From contig CM049414.1 in the NCBI GenBank assembly GCA_026929865.2, forward strand, positions 2,547,001 through 2,611,000: a stretch of 64,000 bases of DNA, given 5' to 3'. A model generated the notes under the pieces. That model was not told where the DNA came from. It saw nothing but the letters and a program-made list of their open reading frames with translations, and did not search any database. Below are positions 10,746 through 22,235 of the stretch, one piece after another. The DNA comes from Hyperoplus lanceolatus. Lineage: Eukaryota > Chordata > Actinopteri > Uranoscopiformes > Ammodytidae. How positions within the stretch are numbered: the stretch's first letter is position 1; each line of letters opens with the position of its first letter. The position numbers were made by a program, and so were the translations under genes.

Positions 10746-11119
10746 CTACATAGTGAAATCAAAAGGGAGACGAAAACTACACACATACTTCTCCCTTGGT
10801 GATGAGTCTGAGGAATGCCAACTCTTCACTCACACCTCATACATGTCACATCCCTGGCTTTTATTAACTCAAACAATCCTTCTATGAGAGGTTATGAGAA
10901 CTGTCTCTGAAGTGTGAAGTCAGTTATCTATGGGGTACACTATCTGCTGTTCATGACATGGGATTACAAGCTTTCAATAGCACATTTAAAGATATGAACA
11001 CAATCAAAGGCACCAAAATACCAGTGGATGCCGACATTGTTTGTTATGCAATTCACATTTTAGTCCATAAATACATTGTTTTATTATAGGTTACCTGGAC
11101 ATATTATTATTAACAATAA
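10746..11119. other. unassigned sequence
   Basis: No gene, repeat partner or notable composition was recognised. Confidence 0.35.
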
Positions 11120-11465
11120 AGGTGCACAATGTAACTTTGGGTGTGGTATATTCTCATAACTGAATAAACAAGCATCCTTCAGGAAAATTGAAAGCCTGGA
11201 GCACAGTTTGAAGTTGTTTCACTGTTATTGTTAACAGCAGCAGGGCCCACAGTTAGGTTTACAAACCGAAATTCTAGTGTTACGTTTGGTTCAGGGTGCC
11301 TACAAAATAATCTATTTTGATTTATGATTATAGAGTTATTCAATAGCAAGAATTCCAGACATAATTCTGGTATTCCAACATAGAGAAAATATGTTTTGTT
11401 AACTAAAACGGCAGGCTCTGCAAATGTAAACAATTCGCCCTCCCCTGAAACTGCATAGTGCACCT
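11120..11465. mobile_element. miniature DNA transposon (346 bp) with AGGTGCAC ends
   Basis: The left end is AGGTGCACAATGTAACTTTG. The right end, read on the minus strand, is AGGTGCACTATGCAGTTTC. The right flank is TTAA (11466-11469). The left flank is ATAA, one base off the TTAA target. The interior has no coding capacity; the 94-codon minus-strand frame is incidental. Confidence 0.75.
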
Positions 11466-12099
11466 TTAATATACCTCTATTCAGCTACAGCGTTAAATGC
11501 ATCCAGCCCGTGATCATACAAAGTACTGATATTGATTAGTTTCAAATCAAATAAACAACCTTTTGCTCTCAGGGATATCTCTACGACAGAAGTCATTTCA
11601 TGGGGAAAAGGTGATACTATAAATATGAAATGAATTGGACTATCAAGTTATTGAATTGCATTGACCTTCACCTCAATCACAAGTGCATCGCGCCAATGCT
11701 TGATACTGATGGAAAAAGACATTCCCGGCTGCCTGTGTGTCTATGTGTGTGTGTGTGGCACATGTGTTTGGTCATGGGCTCACATAACACCCGAAAAGAG
11801 TGGAGCAAAAAAGCCCTACTTTGCATTGCAAAACAAAAACACACACTGCCTGTCAGTTCAGATGCATGTGGGGTGGGTTGGTGGAACGTTATGGGGGCTT
11901 TGCCTGTTGTCAGCGTTGTCGGGGGCCCGTCTCAACAAATTGTTTGTGTCAGCTGAGGGACACACTACGAGGCTCTGTTGTGGCTTTTTGAAGTGCGGAT
12001 CAATGTCAGGCCTGAAGGAGCAGCTTGGGAAGGGGAGTATGGTGGTGGAGAGGGGGTTAAGACCAGGCACTGGAGGCGGAAACATTCTTTTTTTTTTCA
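11466..12099. other. unassigned sequence
   Basis: A 193-codon plus-strand frame crosses a short TG run and a poly-T run here, but shows no domain or codon bias that would support a gene. Confidence 0.4.
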
Positions 12100-12500
12100 A
12101 TCACTCGTCAATTTTGAGATACTTGTATAAATCAAAGGTCCCACATGTACATTTAGGTGTTCATTTTATTAAACATTGTTTGTGTGTGTGTCTGTATATT
12201 TCTCCTCTGCAATCATCTTTAACGGTCATTATACTAACATGATTTTTTTTTTAAATACTCTGAATCAAAAATCTCAACTTGAAGCACGTCATACAGTACA
12301 TCAACTAGACTTTCCATAATCATTCTTAGCACTATTCTGAACGTCATGGCAGAAGGATTTGTTGTTGATGTTGTTAATTGTCTGATTAATGATAGATTTT
12401 CCTTGTAACAAAATGCTGAAAAAAGCATTATTAAGACCTGTACATGTATCGTTTGATTGTTAAGATAATATATAAAAGGCTGTATCAAAAATCTGCTCAG
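12100..12500 (+). repeat. interior of the ACTGCAGGTGAATAGGGT family, uninterrupted copy
   Basis: The order of motifs (GTACATTTAGGTG, CTCAACTT, TTTCCATAATCATTCTTAGC, ACTATTCTGAACGTCATG, AAAGGCTGTATCAAAAATCTG) parallels 2975-3219 plus 4176-4260. It is therefore the empty-site version of the element split at 3.2-4.2 kb. No terminal repeat was found on either side. Confidence 0.6.
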
Positions 12501-12745
12501 TAAAAACTTCGGACTCTTGCGGTGGGGAACCTGCAATTGAAATGACATGGACTTTTCCGCTGGTTGTCCCCTAGAAGACCCTGTGTGCCTTGGACTAGTG
12601 AGAGCACCAGTGAAGGTGGGGGGGGGGGTCTGCTTTCAGCTGCTCGGCCTTGTTGTTTGGAGCCTCAGAGCGCATGATTTCAGGGTCACGGCCTCACGTC
12701 TCAGGAGAGCCACAGCTGCCTCCCTGCTGGCTATGATCGCCCCCT

Positions 12746-12746
<1 letters not shown>

Positions 12747-12797
<51 letters not shown>
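12747..12797. repeat. (CA)n microsatellite
   Basis: A pure CA run of about 25 repeats. Confidence 0.95.
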
Positions 12798-12800
<3 letters not shown>

Positions 12801-13310
12801 CCAGCACCTTAACCAGGCAGCAAGAACTGACATGACTGTTGTTGGGATAAGGCTGCTGCAATGTCTACACTGCAATTTATATATAGGGGTTTAAATTTTG
12901 AATAATCAATATTAATATATTTCAATACCTAATAATTTATTAATATTTTATATATTACACACCACTATATTTTATTCAATACACATACTTTACTATCCAT
13001 CATTACTCCTTCTACCACACTTTCTTTCACATCCATCACAACTCTCAAAATTTCATATATCCACTGCAAATCCCCACATTTCTCCTTTATCAATAAAATA
13101 CCCTTCCCCCATACCCTCTATTCTACTCTCCTTATTTTATTAATATTATTTTTTTTATTTTTCCTCTTATTACTAATTTTTTTTACACCCATCCCCAGGA
13201 AGGCCAAACGCTTCAAACCGTCGCACCAACCTTACCTTCACCTTTTTTCTTTCCTCTGGTTCCTTCTTCCTACAGGCCCTGTACCTACAGCGTTGGATTT
13301 TTATCACTAA
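12798..13310. other. unassigned AT- and pyrimidine-rich sequence
   Basis: From 12970 to 13260 one strand is dominated by T, C and A with very few G. No gene or repeat partner is seen. Confidence 0.4.
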
Positions 13311-13440
13311 GGCGAAACACTGCAAATGAATAGGGTAAAATGTTTAACTTATACATTTCATCATGGAACATTGCTTGTTGATTACTTACATTTTTTTTTT
13401 TGCATTTCATATTGTAACAATGAGTCATTAGGATAATGAT
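13311..13440 (+). repeat. ACTGCAGGTGAATAGGGT family, terminal fragment
   Basis: It begins GGCGAAACACTGCAAATGAA, then TAGGGTAAAATGTTTAACTTA and TTGCTTGTTGATTACTTACA, as in the copies at 50305 and 52688. The rest of the element is lost or unrecognisable. Confidence 0.6.
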
Positions 13441-14454
13441 GTGCTCTATTCATTGTTCTAGAATGACTTGTGATATCAATTAAAGTGCGATCATCATGAC
13501 AATAATTGGCTGCTAAACCAATGCACCGATTTCAGTGAAAGCAGCTGTCAAATTCACCGTATCCATGTTTGTTTATTCTGGTGGTCTGGGTTGGGTTTTT
13601 CATATATAACAGTCTCATCAATGCAGTGCGCTACAGCAGCCAACTCCCACATAGCTCAGATTTCAGAGCCTCTCAGCAGCCACATGAATGCACTATGACT
13701 CACGTTAGACTTTCTAAAATAAAACACCCGAACAACACAACGGCTCATTTATGAAGACCATGAAATATGGAGAAAATATATGACAACCTAGTGAATTGAG
13801 TTGAGCTGAGACACCGTCATTATTTGGTCACAACTTTCAACTTTCAAAAAACTTCCATGCACACAAGTTTGGTTAACATCAGCTATTGCTGAATTTGTAG
13901 TTAAAGGAATACTTCACCCGTACAGACCCACGTTCAATTATTATAAAATCGCTATTATTATATAATGAATTAGGTTTTTCTTCCCTCAGTCCTTCCTCAG
14001 TCTTCCCTTAGCCCAGCTGTCCTGTTAATCCTAACCCTACATTTTACCATGTGTGATGTCAAACAGGGGAAAATGTAGGGTTAGACAGTGAGACCATAAA
14101 ACACTCTTTCTTCCTTTTCTCAGGCTAGAATGAACAAATTTCGAAATTTGTTGCACATTTATACTACATAGGATCTCAGAGTTCAATACACCTTCATATT
14201 TCCACCGGTGAAGTAGGTCTACTAGTATAGAGCAAACCAATGATAAAATACACTGGGTTGCACCATTAGAGCGTATGGGAGATATAGGATGCATAACCAA
14301 CATTCCGACACAATGTATTTCACACCCAATGTGTCGAAACAATGAGTGTGAGGTATTTTTGTAAACTATGTTTTTAATCTGCTGCTGTAGTCAAAGGTAA
14401 CAAATCTTCCCCCTACTCAAAAATATTTTGTTCTGTCCAATAACCATAATTTCT
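13441..14454. other. unassigned sequence with one miniature-element end and a hairpin
   Basis: TTAAAGGAATACTTCACCC at 13902-13920 looks like the left end of a TTAA miniature element whose right end was not found. A 13-bp perfect inverted repeat (AACCCTACATTTT at 14033-14045 and its complement at 14070-14082) could form a hairpin. No gene is supported. Confidence 0.45.
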
Positions 14455-14545
14455 GCTATTTAGTATGGTAGAAAAGAGATTTAAGATGTCTCAATTCTCA
14501 TGGTCAAGATTTAGCATGCTTAAGAATACCCAGATGCCTACTAAA
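14455..14545 (-). repeat. dispersed repeat S, diverged fragment
   Basis: CTATTTAGTATGGTAGAAAA, GATTTAAGATGTCTCAAT and related blocks correspond to 10480-10530 of repeat S copy 1. Confidence 0.5.
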
Positions 14546-15029
14546 TCTGGTCGAGATTTTTATATTTTTTTGTTTGATGTTACTATTCCCTTGCTCACCT
14601 CAACGCATAAGGACATATGAGGCTGTTTTGTTTCCTGAGCTGCATTTTCCAGTTCATGAAGCTGTGTGCTCTCAGCATGTCTCTCGCCCACTGCTCCATA
14701 TGCACTGTGTTGAATCCTGTGTGACACACTTTATTAAAGCTGGGGTATGTGATTGCTGATTGGTCAAAGTTAACATGAGCTATACACTTTGACCAATCAG
14801 AGCGAGGCTGTTGGGACTGTCCATTCACTTTGGCACGACTTTGTTGGTGTAGAGCTTGTCAGGGAGGGACCAAAGAGAAGAAGTGGAGCAGTTGGGGTAT
14901 TTGGATTCGAATCTCTATCCCAACTGCCATTTTCTCCCTAAATCCTCCACCCCACGTTTAAGGAACTGAAGTGCGTGTGGAACTGATTGAACCTTTAGCA
15001 CGCCTACCGAGTGATGATTGACTCCTTTA
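14546..15029. other. miniature-element end with inverted repeat
   Basis: TTAAAGCTGGGGTATGTGAT at 14734-14753 resembles another TTAA-type terminus. It is followed by a perfect inverted repeat around GATTGGTCAAAGT and its complement ACTTTGACCAATC (about 14757-14800). The right terminus was not seen. Confidence 0.45.
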
Positions 15030-15258
15030 TGATTTTCTCTACTTACGAAATCTATTGCAGCATGTCCGTCCTGGGAGAGGGATCCCTTACTCTGTCAACT
15101 CTCCATGAGGTTTCTCAATTTTTTAATCCCGATAAAGGCTTTTTTACTGGTGGGGTCTAAGGGCAGGGTGTCGTACTGCATGGAATGTAAAGCCCACTAG
15201 AGGCAAATGTCTATTTGTGATATTGGGCTATACAAAAAAAAATTTGATTTGATTTGAG
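15030..15258 (+). repeat. dispersed repeat ending in a (TTTGA)n-like tail
   Basis: The sequence GTCCGTCCTGGGAGAGGGAT through TAAAGCCCACTAGAGGCAAA and GATATTGGGCTATACAAAAA, ending in TTTGATTTGATTTGA, is a familiar teleost interspersed repeat. It ends in a short tandem tail, as 3' ends of non-LTR elements do. Whether it is a LINE 3' end or a SINE is not resolved. Confidence 0.6.
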
Positions 15259-16548
15259 TGAACCCTGGACAGTGCCAGCTTGGTTGCTAAATTGCAGAGG
15301 CATATTATCTGCCAGAATGTTTAAAAAAAGAATAATAATTTAGTCTTGAAACTTGTACATAATAACACCAGGCGTGTGCACGTCATACAGTGTGAGTTTA
15401 AAGAAAAGTATCTGTGAGTGGAAAAGCATCATTGACTACATTAACATGCACAGCAGTACTCCGATATTAACCCGGTTAAGATCATATTCATAATATCTTT
15501 TCAGAGGGGGCATTCTCCTGGGAGCTCTTGTAATAGGACTGTAGCACTAGACACAGCTTCAGCCCCCTTCTAGACTGCCGGTCCAAGTGACAGCCAGCCA
15601 GGCTTTGTTCATTCCCAAGAGAGTGGCGTGCTCGAGGTCCACATAGGTACAGAACTATATCATGGCTTCTGTGCTGACAGTGGAGACATAAAACAACCCA
15701 AACAAACAAACAAAAAAAACAACGCCACATGGAATTGTATCCGCTACATTCTGTATTGTGTTGTGTGTGTGAGGGAATTTTCAGTCTTTAGTATGTTTAA
15801 TATTAATGGTAAAGATTAATAGTGCATTTATGCCTGTTTTGTGTGTCTGTCTATATCTCAGACTCTAGGTCAGCCTTGGAGCCTGTTAGGAGACACTTGT
15901 GTCAGCTGTATAGATAAAGTCTCATCTCCTTCTACTCCAGAATGTTATGGTTTGCTGTGTTCAGCTCTGAACCAAAACATACGCTTGGTGCCCGAGCCGG
16001 GGAGGTGTTAGAGATAGCACCAGGTTAATACACAGCTCTCAGGATGTGTCTGTCAGAATTGAAGTGCAAGTCACCAGAGGTGAATTCCGGTTCTCCTTGG
16101 CCAAGCCTGTAATAAATATTGCTTCATAATTCATCCAAGTCTCCTGAAATATTCTTCCACCTGAGTTGACCTCCAATCTTGAAAGAACTTCCTTCACATT
16201 GTGCACTATCTGCGCTGTGCAGTCTACTCCACCAAGGTCCTTGGTGGTGGACTTGTCTTATTTAAAGAAGAGATCATTGGCCCTGTTTCCTCTCATTTCC
16301 TCCGAAATTGGTGTTGGGGCTGTCAGTATACAAACCCACAACCTTTTCCATTTAGGCCCAATCAGTATTCATCCCTTCACCTTAACCGTTAGCCCTACCC
16401 CTTCCAAATTGAGCATCCCATGGCATTGAGGGTTAGGGCAAAGGGATAGATAACTCTCCAAACTGAGATTTTTTCCAGACCATTACTCACCCACAATAAA
16501 GGAGCCAGGAGAACCTCGAGATAACGTTTTGCAAATCCCCAGCAAAAG
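15259..16548. other. unassigned sequence
   Basis: No supported gene or complete repeat over about 1.3 kb. A small perfect hairpin (CCACCAAG, three-base loop, CTTGGTGG) lies near 16231. Confidence 0.4.
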
Positions 16549-16867
16549 TGGTGTGGATTGAATACCTCTATTCACCAAGTTGCGAGCAAATAGAATCTAA
16601 AGGTTAGTCAGATCCCTGTAAGAATGTGCTTGACTTGTTGTGATGAACGATATGTCTATTTGCAGATATTAAGAACACATGATACACCCCACCACAGATA
16701 TAAACGTCCTCAAACTAGCACGAGAGTGCCACTGCGCCTCAGCCCGCTCTACTGCTACCATGAAATCCTCTGTATGTCTGATGGAATCTCCTTCTGAATA
16801 AACCTGATCACTGATGATAAGTCCAGTCTACTACCTTTGTCTTGGTCGCACGGGGATTCGCACCACA
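16549..16867 (+). repeat. 5' LTR
   Basis: It has a TATA-like CAGATATAAACG (about 16697-16708) and AATAAA (about 16797-16802), followed by ACCTGATCACTGATGATAAG as in the partner LTR. Relative to the other LTR it has many one-base insertions but few substitutions. Confidence 0.75.
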
Positions 16868-17731
16868 TTTGGCGTCACGATGACGATATAACAGGAACAT
16901 TGAAGATGAGACTACCTGTACACTTCGACACATCTGGTGGATTGAGATCAGATGGCTGTTGCTGTTGAAAGTGCTTGTCTGTTCCAGTATCTAAAAATAA
17001 CTGAGAACTGCTACGGAGATAATGTGAACTCGGATGAGAGTGCTCTGTGTCTAGTTCAAGTCCGGCGTGAGCGTCCGGTCTGGGGGACTAAACACAGAGG
17101 CTCCGTATGCCAGGTATCCAGTAGTTCCACTGTTATAACAAAGAACCGTGTGCACGTTTTATTGACTAAGACTTTGGGAAAAGGCTGGACTGGATTCGAG
17201 CTTGTTAAGTCGCTCTGTGCTTATGTACGCTGAGGGAAAAGATTGGAGACCAACGTCTGTCATCAAGAACTCAGAAAGCTCGGGTTACTGCCCCCGCTGT
17301 CGCAAGTGCATTCCGTGGTCATGGCTGATAACGGAGATGGCCACACCATGCCAACCGCATACCATCTTGGACTTTCCTGGGCGCTGGCCACGTCTGCGGG
17401 TCGCCAACTATGTAATGGAGGACCCTCTTCTGTGCCAAAGTTGGATGACTACATTTCCCATGCAAGCTGACCATGGCAAATAATATCTGAACTTGAGACT
17501 CTTGAGTTTTCAGAGGCTCTCGCACCCTATTCTCTTTTTTCTTCGTTTGTGTTTTGCAGTTGCTTTGTTGGTCCCTTTCTTTGTAGTTTACTGCAGTATG
17601 CTTTCATCTATGCATTGTATTCTACTTCACTCATAAAGAGTGTTTCTGTGTTTTGTTGAGTTTCTGTTGGCTATTCAAATATGTTTGGTTACATCTTGTT
17701 TTGGTAGAATTATTTAATTCTAAATGGAGGA

Positions 17732-18036
17732 TGTTGTGATTCGAATAGCCTCTATTCACCAGAGTTGCTGAGCAAATAGAATCTAAAGGTTAAGGTCAGA
17801 TCCCTGTAAGGACTGCTTGACTTGTTGTGTGAACGTTGTCTTTTGCAGATTTGAACACTGATACACCCCACACACAGATATAAACGGGTCCTCAAACTAG
17901 CACGAGAGTCCACTCGCCTCACCCGCTGCTCTGCTACCTGAAATCCTCTGTTGTCTGTGGAATCTCCTTCTGAATAAACCTGATCACTGATGATAAGTCC
18001 AGTCTACTACCTTTGTCTTGTCGCCGTTCGACCGGG
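17732..18036 (+). repeat. 3' LTR
   Basis: It starts TGTTGTGATTCGAATAGCCT directly after a purine tract. TATAAAC lies at about 17879-17885 and AATAAA at about 17973-17978. Its last 20 bases do not align well with the end of the left LTR, so the right boundary is uncertain. Confidence 0.75.
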
Positions 18037-18198
18037 GAAGGGAAGAAAGAAGTAAGACAGCCACAAATAGTTTTTCTGAAGTAAATAAAGATTTGAAAAT
18101 CATAATCACCATCGTAATTTGTTATGATTGTTGTTTATGTTTCGTCATTATGTCGTTTCAATTAATCAAGCAGAGACCAGCCCGTGGCGCTAAATTAA

Positions 18199-18443
18199 AG
18201 TTGAAGTAAGCGGAATGGTCAGTTTACCCAACTTCCTGTCAGTGACTGCAGTTGGCAGTCCCCTCCCTCGTCCCCACATCACCACATTACTGCACTGCGG
18301 TCTTCAAGCAGCGAGTTATCTAGCATCATCTCAGATCCATAAGTGTGATAAAACATGATAAAAACCATCAAAACAGACATTGGGAAGGATTTTTACCTGC
18401 TCCGCCATTGTAGGCGCATACACATTCACCCATCTGTCGACCT
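18199..18443 (-). repeat. TTAA miniature element family Q, truncated copy 2
   Basis: It follows TTAA at 18195-18198 and begins AGTTGAAGTAAGCGGAATGG, the same terminus as the element at 61476-61877 in reverse. It ends abruptly after CACCCATCTGTCG, so the other half is missing. Confidence 0.8.
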
Positions 18444-20198
18444 GTAGTTTGAGGCATTGACAGAAACAGAAACAAGGTCTACATTCATAATGTCCGCCTA
18501 CAGTAATTCCATAGAGTAAAGAGCCATTACATCGCTTGCAATTGCTTCAGCTTTGATACGGGTGCATGTGAAACGCTCACTGTCAAATAATCCCAATAAG
18601 ACAATAAACTGTAAAGACCATTGATCGAAGGCTCTGGCTGTTGTCCACCAAATGGTAAAGGCAAATACCTGAGCAACCTGTTTTAAGATTGCTGTTATTG
18701 GGAGTTGCCCTACTGAAGTAGCCTACATTGCAACCGTGCTTCTGCCCCCTTGTTGACACCACCTCTGTTTCATCTTGATGTGAGCTTTGATATGCGCATG
18801 ACCAAAACTGTGTAAAGAATGCAGCATTTCCATTGCCAGCTTCCTATTGAAGAAAGGATTAAGTCTTTTTTGGAGCTCTTTAGCAAAATAAACAGACTTT
18901 ATTTTTGGCATGACAGCAAACCGTCTGTCTGACAGGTAGGCTAGGCTCTCAGAAATAGCCGCAAGCGCTTGGCGACAGCGCTTGACAACAACGCTTTGAT
19001 TGATTGACCAATCAAGTTTGCTTAGAAAGAGCCGCAAGCACCTTACCTTAATTCCTTAGTAAAAGTTTGGTCTCAGAAGCTTTATAAAAGATAAGTGTTT
19101 TGGCTATCAAATACATTTTCTGGCCAAAAAAAGTGAATTTTGAAAAGAACAATCCACCAGCATTCCCACGGAGAGACAGTTTGTCCTCGATCGAAAACGC
19201 TAATAACAAAACAAGTTGTCATCATGGTATGATAGCTCCTCTCTGCTCTTATTAGCTATAGCCTACTTATCTTAGTGTGCTAACTGTACAATGTAATCAT
19301 TGTAAGCCATGTAACAAAGCTGAAAGTGTTATTGTAGCTCATTTGATGCCAATGAAAAAAGTCATAAAATAAATAACATCCATTTAAGGATGCACAATTT
19401 ATACATTCAAAGAGGAAAGGAATAAAAGGCAGCACTAATGGTGACAATTTGACTATAAAACGTGTTGTATAGTTGCCTGGAATCTCTGGAATGGTGTCCA
19501 AATGTTCAATAATATCCTTAAATATTGCACACAACAGTGACAGTCATGCAGTTAAGCAGCAAAGTAATGTCTTCATTAGACCCCGGGAAGTCATGATACT
19601 GTAACTCATAACTCTATGCTTTTCCCCCCTAGAAGCGACGGAGTACATAATTCCAGCATCATAAATGATATGGGGGTCTCCCCTGCTCATCTGTGTACAA
19701 ATGGATGGTTTGCCTGGATGGATGAAGACACAGAGCCATGCGTAGGCTGGAGTCTTTACTCTTGTCTCACTGTGACCTTTACACAGGGGATGCGAGCGAA
19801 ACATATGCTCTCTAACAAGAATGCTTTCTGTGCAGCGCCTATTCATCTCCTGGGTCTCATAAAGTCCTAGCCTTCGTTGTTTATGGTGACCCTTAGCTTT
19901 CTTGAGCTTGCTCCTTTGACTGTGAATTTTGTTGCTTCATTACGGTGATAAAAAAAAAAAAAAGTGTAGCCGGAACTTTATGTCCCTGCTGAGCTTGTGT
20001 TACATTTGTATTCAGAGCCTAGCTAGTTTTAAAAAATGTAGGCCAGTAGTTAAATAAATAATGCAGTGTGCCGATGGTTCTCATACTGTGAAATCCAAGT
20101 ATTACATAAGTAAAAAAGATGAAAATTGCAACCGATGGCTATCCCTGCCATTGTGCAAAAGAGTGTTTTCCTGGTTCTCACCTGAGATTAAGGTTTAA
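18444..20198. other. unassigned sequence
   Basis: No supported gene. The minus-strand 104-codon frame at 18723-19037 has no recognised domain and no repeat partner. A run of A residues lies near 19950. Confidence 0.4.
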
Positions 20199-20580
20199 TG
20201 CGAGACACTACAGGTCAAAAGGTAATACTTTTTGTAACTTATAGATATCATCATGAAACCTTCCCAGTTGAAAATTTAGATTAAATCTATACGTTTTTGT
20301 AGTACTTTTTTTTTAATGAATGAATATGCAAATGTGGCAATATCTAACTAATTATGCGTAGCGTTTTATAAACCCTAAAAAATCTAGATAAATGTCAAAA
20401 GTATTTAAAGAACAGATTATGTTTAAAGCCTTCTTTTTTATATATATAAATCAAAAACACTGTGCATAAATCAGACAATTAACATCATATGAGTAAATCC
20501 TTCTGTAATAACCTTTACAATAGCCTAGTGCAAAGAATGATAAAGGAAAGTTAGTTGATTAAGAAATTGAGATTATTGGT
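20199..20580 (+). repeat. ACTGCAGGTGAATAGGGT family, copy with TTAA flank
   Basis: After TTAA (20195-20198) it begins TGCGAGACACTACAGGTCAA, then AACTTATAGATATCATCATG. Its right part (CCTTCTGTAATAACC through AATGATAAAGGAAAG) is the reverse complement of the TTCCATAAT/TTAGCACTATTCTGAA block in the 12-kb copy. The right end is lost next to the following repeat. Confidence 0.6.
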
Positions 20581-20586
20581 TGAGAG

Positions 20587-21276
20587 TAGAGCCCGACGAT
20601 TTATGTGCCGGTTGATTTAATTGGCCGATTATAGCCTAACATAGAATAATCGGCATCGGCTGAAACAAAAAATTGCAGATTTTAATTTTTTTTATCAAGC
20701 AATCGTTCTTAGTGAAATGCATTGTTGTCCTGGAGTTAGCCTAAATGAATAGCATTAAGGCTGTAGCCTATTTGCAGCAGCAGCAGCAGGTGTGTTGTAA
20801 TACATTGGATTAATTTAAACTCCATTGACAGTTCCCCCTGTAAGCAATAGCAGAGGCATTGGTCACCTCTTGACCGCTAATGACTTGCAGTAAGCTAAAA
20901 TACTTTTTAGTTTAAAATGCCCCTTGTCACTTTAGACATATTTGTAACACTTTATTTTATTAGACATAAAGAAAATGTTTCTTTAGACATTTTTGACAGA
21001 GTATTTATATATCTATATTAAAGGGTTCAAAATAAATTCATAATACATTTGGTCAGGATTAATGGTTTCCTCAATACTGAGAACAGTAGATGGATGTACC
21101 TTGGTCCTACTGGTTTCTGCCAGTTCTGAGCTGATGGCATTCTCTGCATTTTGTTCATTTATTAAGATAAACTGTTAAAACTTCCTTTTTTAAAAAGCAT
21201 TCTAAGTTTACAGAATTGTTCACGCCTGCCTAAAAGTTTTGCACAGTACTATATCGTCATATCGCCCAGCCCTATG
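20587..21276. repeat. dispersed repeat with AGGGCTGGGCGATAT-like end
   Basis: The left part (GAGCCCGACGATTTATGTGC, then TAATCGGCATCGGC) and the right end (complement of AGGGCTGGGCGATATGACGA) are sequences common in teleost genomes. They may be one element of about 0.7 kb or two fragments. A target duplication was not identified. A short CAG run lies near 20776. Confidence 0.45.
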
Positions 21277-22227
21277 AGTATGCAGTTGTGGGTGTTTGGA
21301 TGAGGTGCTTTCCATTACGCTCTTCTTCTTGACTGACATAGCAATTGCTGTGGTATTATGTTAAATTATGGTATTTTTGTATCAATAAATCCCACTTCGA
21401 AAAAATCTCTTATCTTCCATTGATAGCAAGCATACGCATTAGGGGGTAAACTGCTGAAAGCGTTGGCAACCTCTTTGGAGTCTTGTGGGTTATCAGAGGG
21501 AAGAGGTCACATTTCAAAGGGCGGCTATATCGAACAGTTGAGTGGGGAAGCATCAGAGACTTCAAAAACAGCTCGGTGGAAATTTGTATGCTGCCAACGT
21601 CTATAGGCAAAGGTTAGAAACATAACAGTGAAATGGAATCCCTGTGTTACACATTATTACCACTGTCCAGATGGATATCATGTCAGAACAAAAGTGGACT
21701 CTTAACCTATTAAAATAAAAAAAGAACCGGGTGAAACATTTAGGTAATACAACTCAAGATCATGATTTAGTATGCGTCCCCCATTTGGAAAATGAAAGTG
21801 ATGACTTTTGCGATTCTCCTAAAGTCAACATTTTAACAGAATCCAATATTTCCTGAGCCTCTCTTGTGATGTGATAAGGAGGGCAGTTCAGGGTGAGGTG
21901 GTTCATTTGATCTTTATTCTTGTTTGATGTCTTCATACTCGGTAAGATTTGTACTGACATATACAGTGACAACATGTAACAGTCCCCAATTTATTATTAC
22001 AATACTTTTTAACAGATCAACAAATGGCGTTACTTTGGAAAGATTGGAAAGGTTCACAGAGAATAATTATAAAGCTCTTTAGTTACGCTATTTTCTAGAT
22101 ATGTTTTAGTTAATTAATTCCTGAACTTTAAACTCCCTTCTTACCTAAGTGCTGGGTTTATACGACACAATCTGTTTGATCGTTGATAGAGCAATACATT
22201 TGTGACATGACTTGGCAGAGACAATCA
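21277..22227. other. unassigned sequence
   Basis: No gene or repeat partner recognised. The minus-strand frames at 21410-21610 and 21760-21975 have no domain. Confidence 0.35.
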
Positions 22228-22235
22228 CTCTACAT

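Larger units (their letters stand above)
16549..18036 (+). mobile_element. short LTR retrotransposon with both LTRs (about 1.5 kb)
   Basis: Two direct repeats of about 305-320 bp (16549-16867 and 17732-18036) enclose 864 bp. The sequence after the left LTR (TTTGGCGTCACGATGACG from 16868) begins TGG, as a tRNA primer-binding site does. A purine tract AAATGGAGGA lies directly left of the second LTR. The interior has only short frames (for example 16952-17233 and 17202-17483) with no recognised gag, protease, reverse transcriptase, integrase or envelope motif. It is therefore probably non-autonomous or heavily deleted. A target duplication was not found. Confidence 0.75.

Noticed and set aside
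11661..12242. 193-codon plus-strand frame, the longest outside TEs and microsatellites
   Set aside because: It crosses a short TG run and a poly-T run, and runs into a dispersed repeat at 12.1 kb. No domain or plausible exon boundaries were seen.
16870..17731. possible retroviral genes inside the LTR element
   Set aside because: No gag, protease, reverse transcriptase, integrase or envelope motif could be recognised in any frame.
18900..18945. similarity of CAAACCGTCTGTCTGACAG to 36285-36303 in the outer repeat
   Set aside because: The match is only about 20 bases and does not extend, so it is not evidence of a shared element.
18723..19037. 104-codon minus-strand frame
   Set aside because: No recognised domain, no splice context, no support from neighbours.
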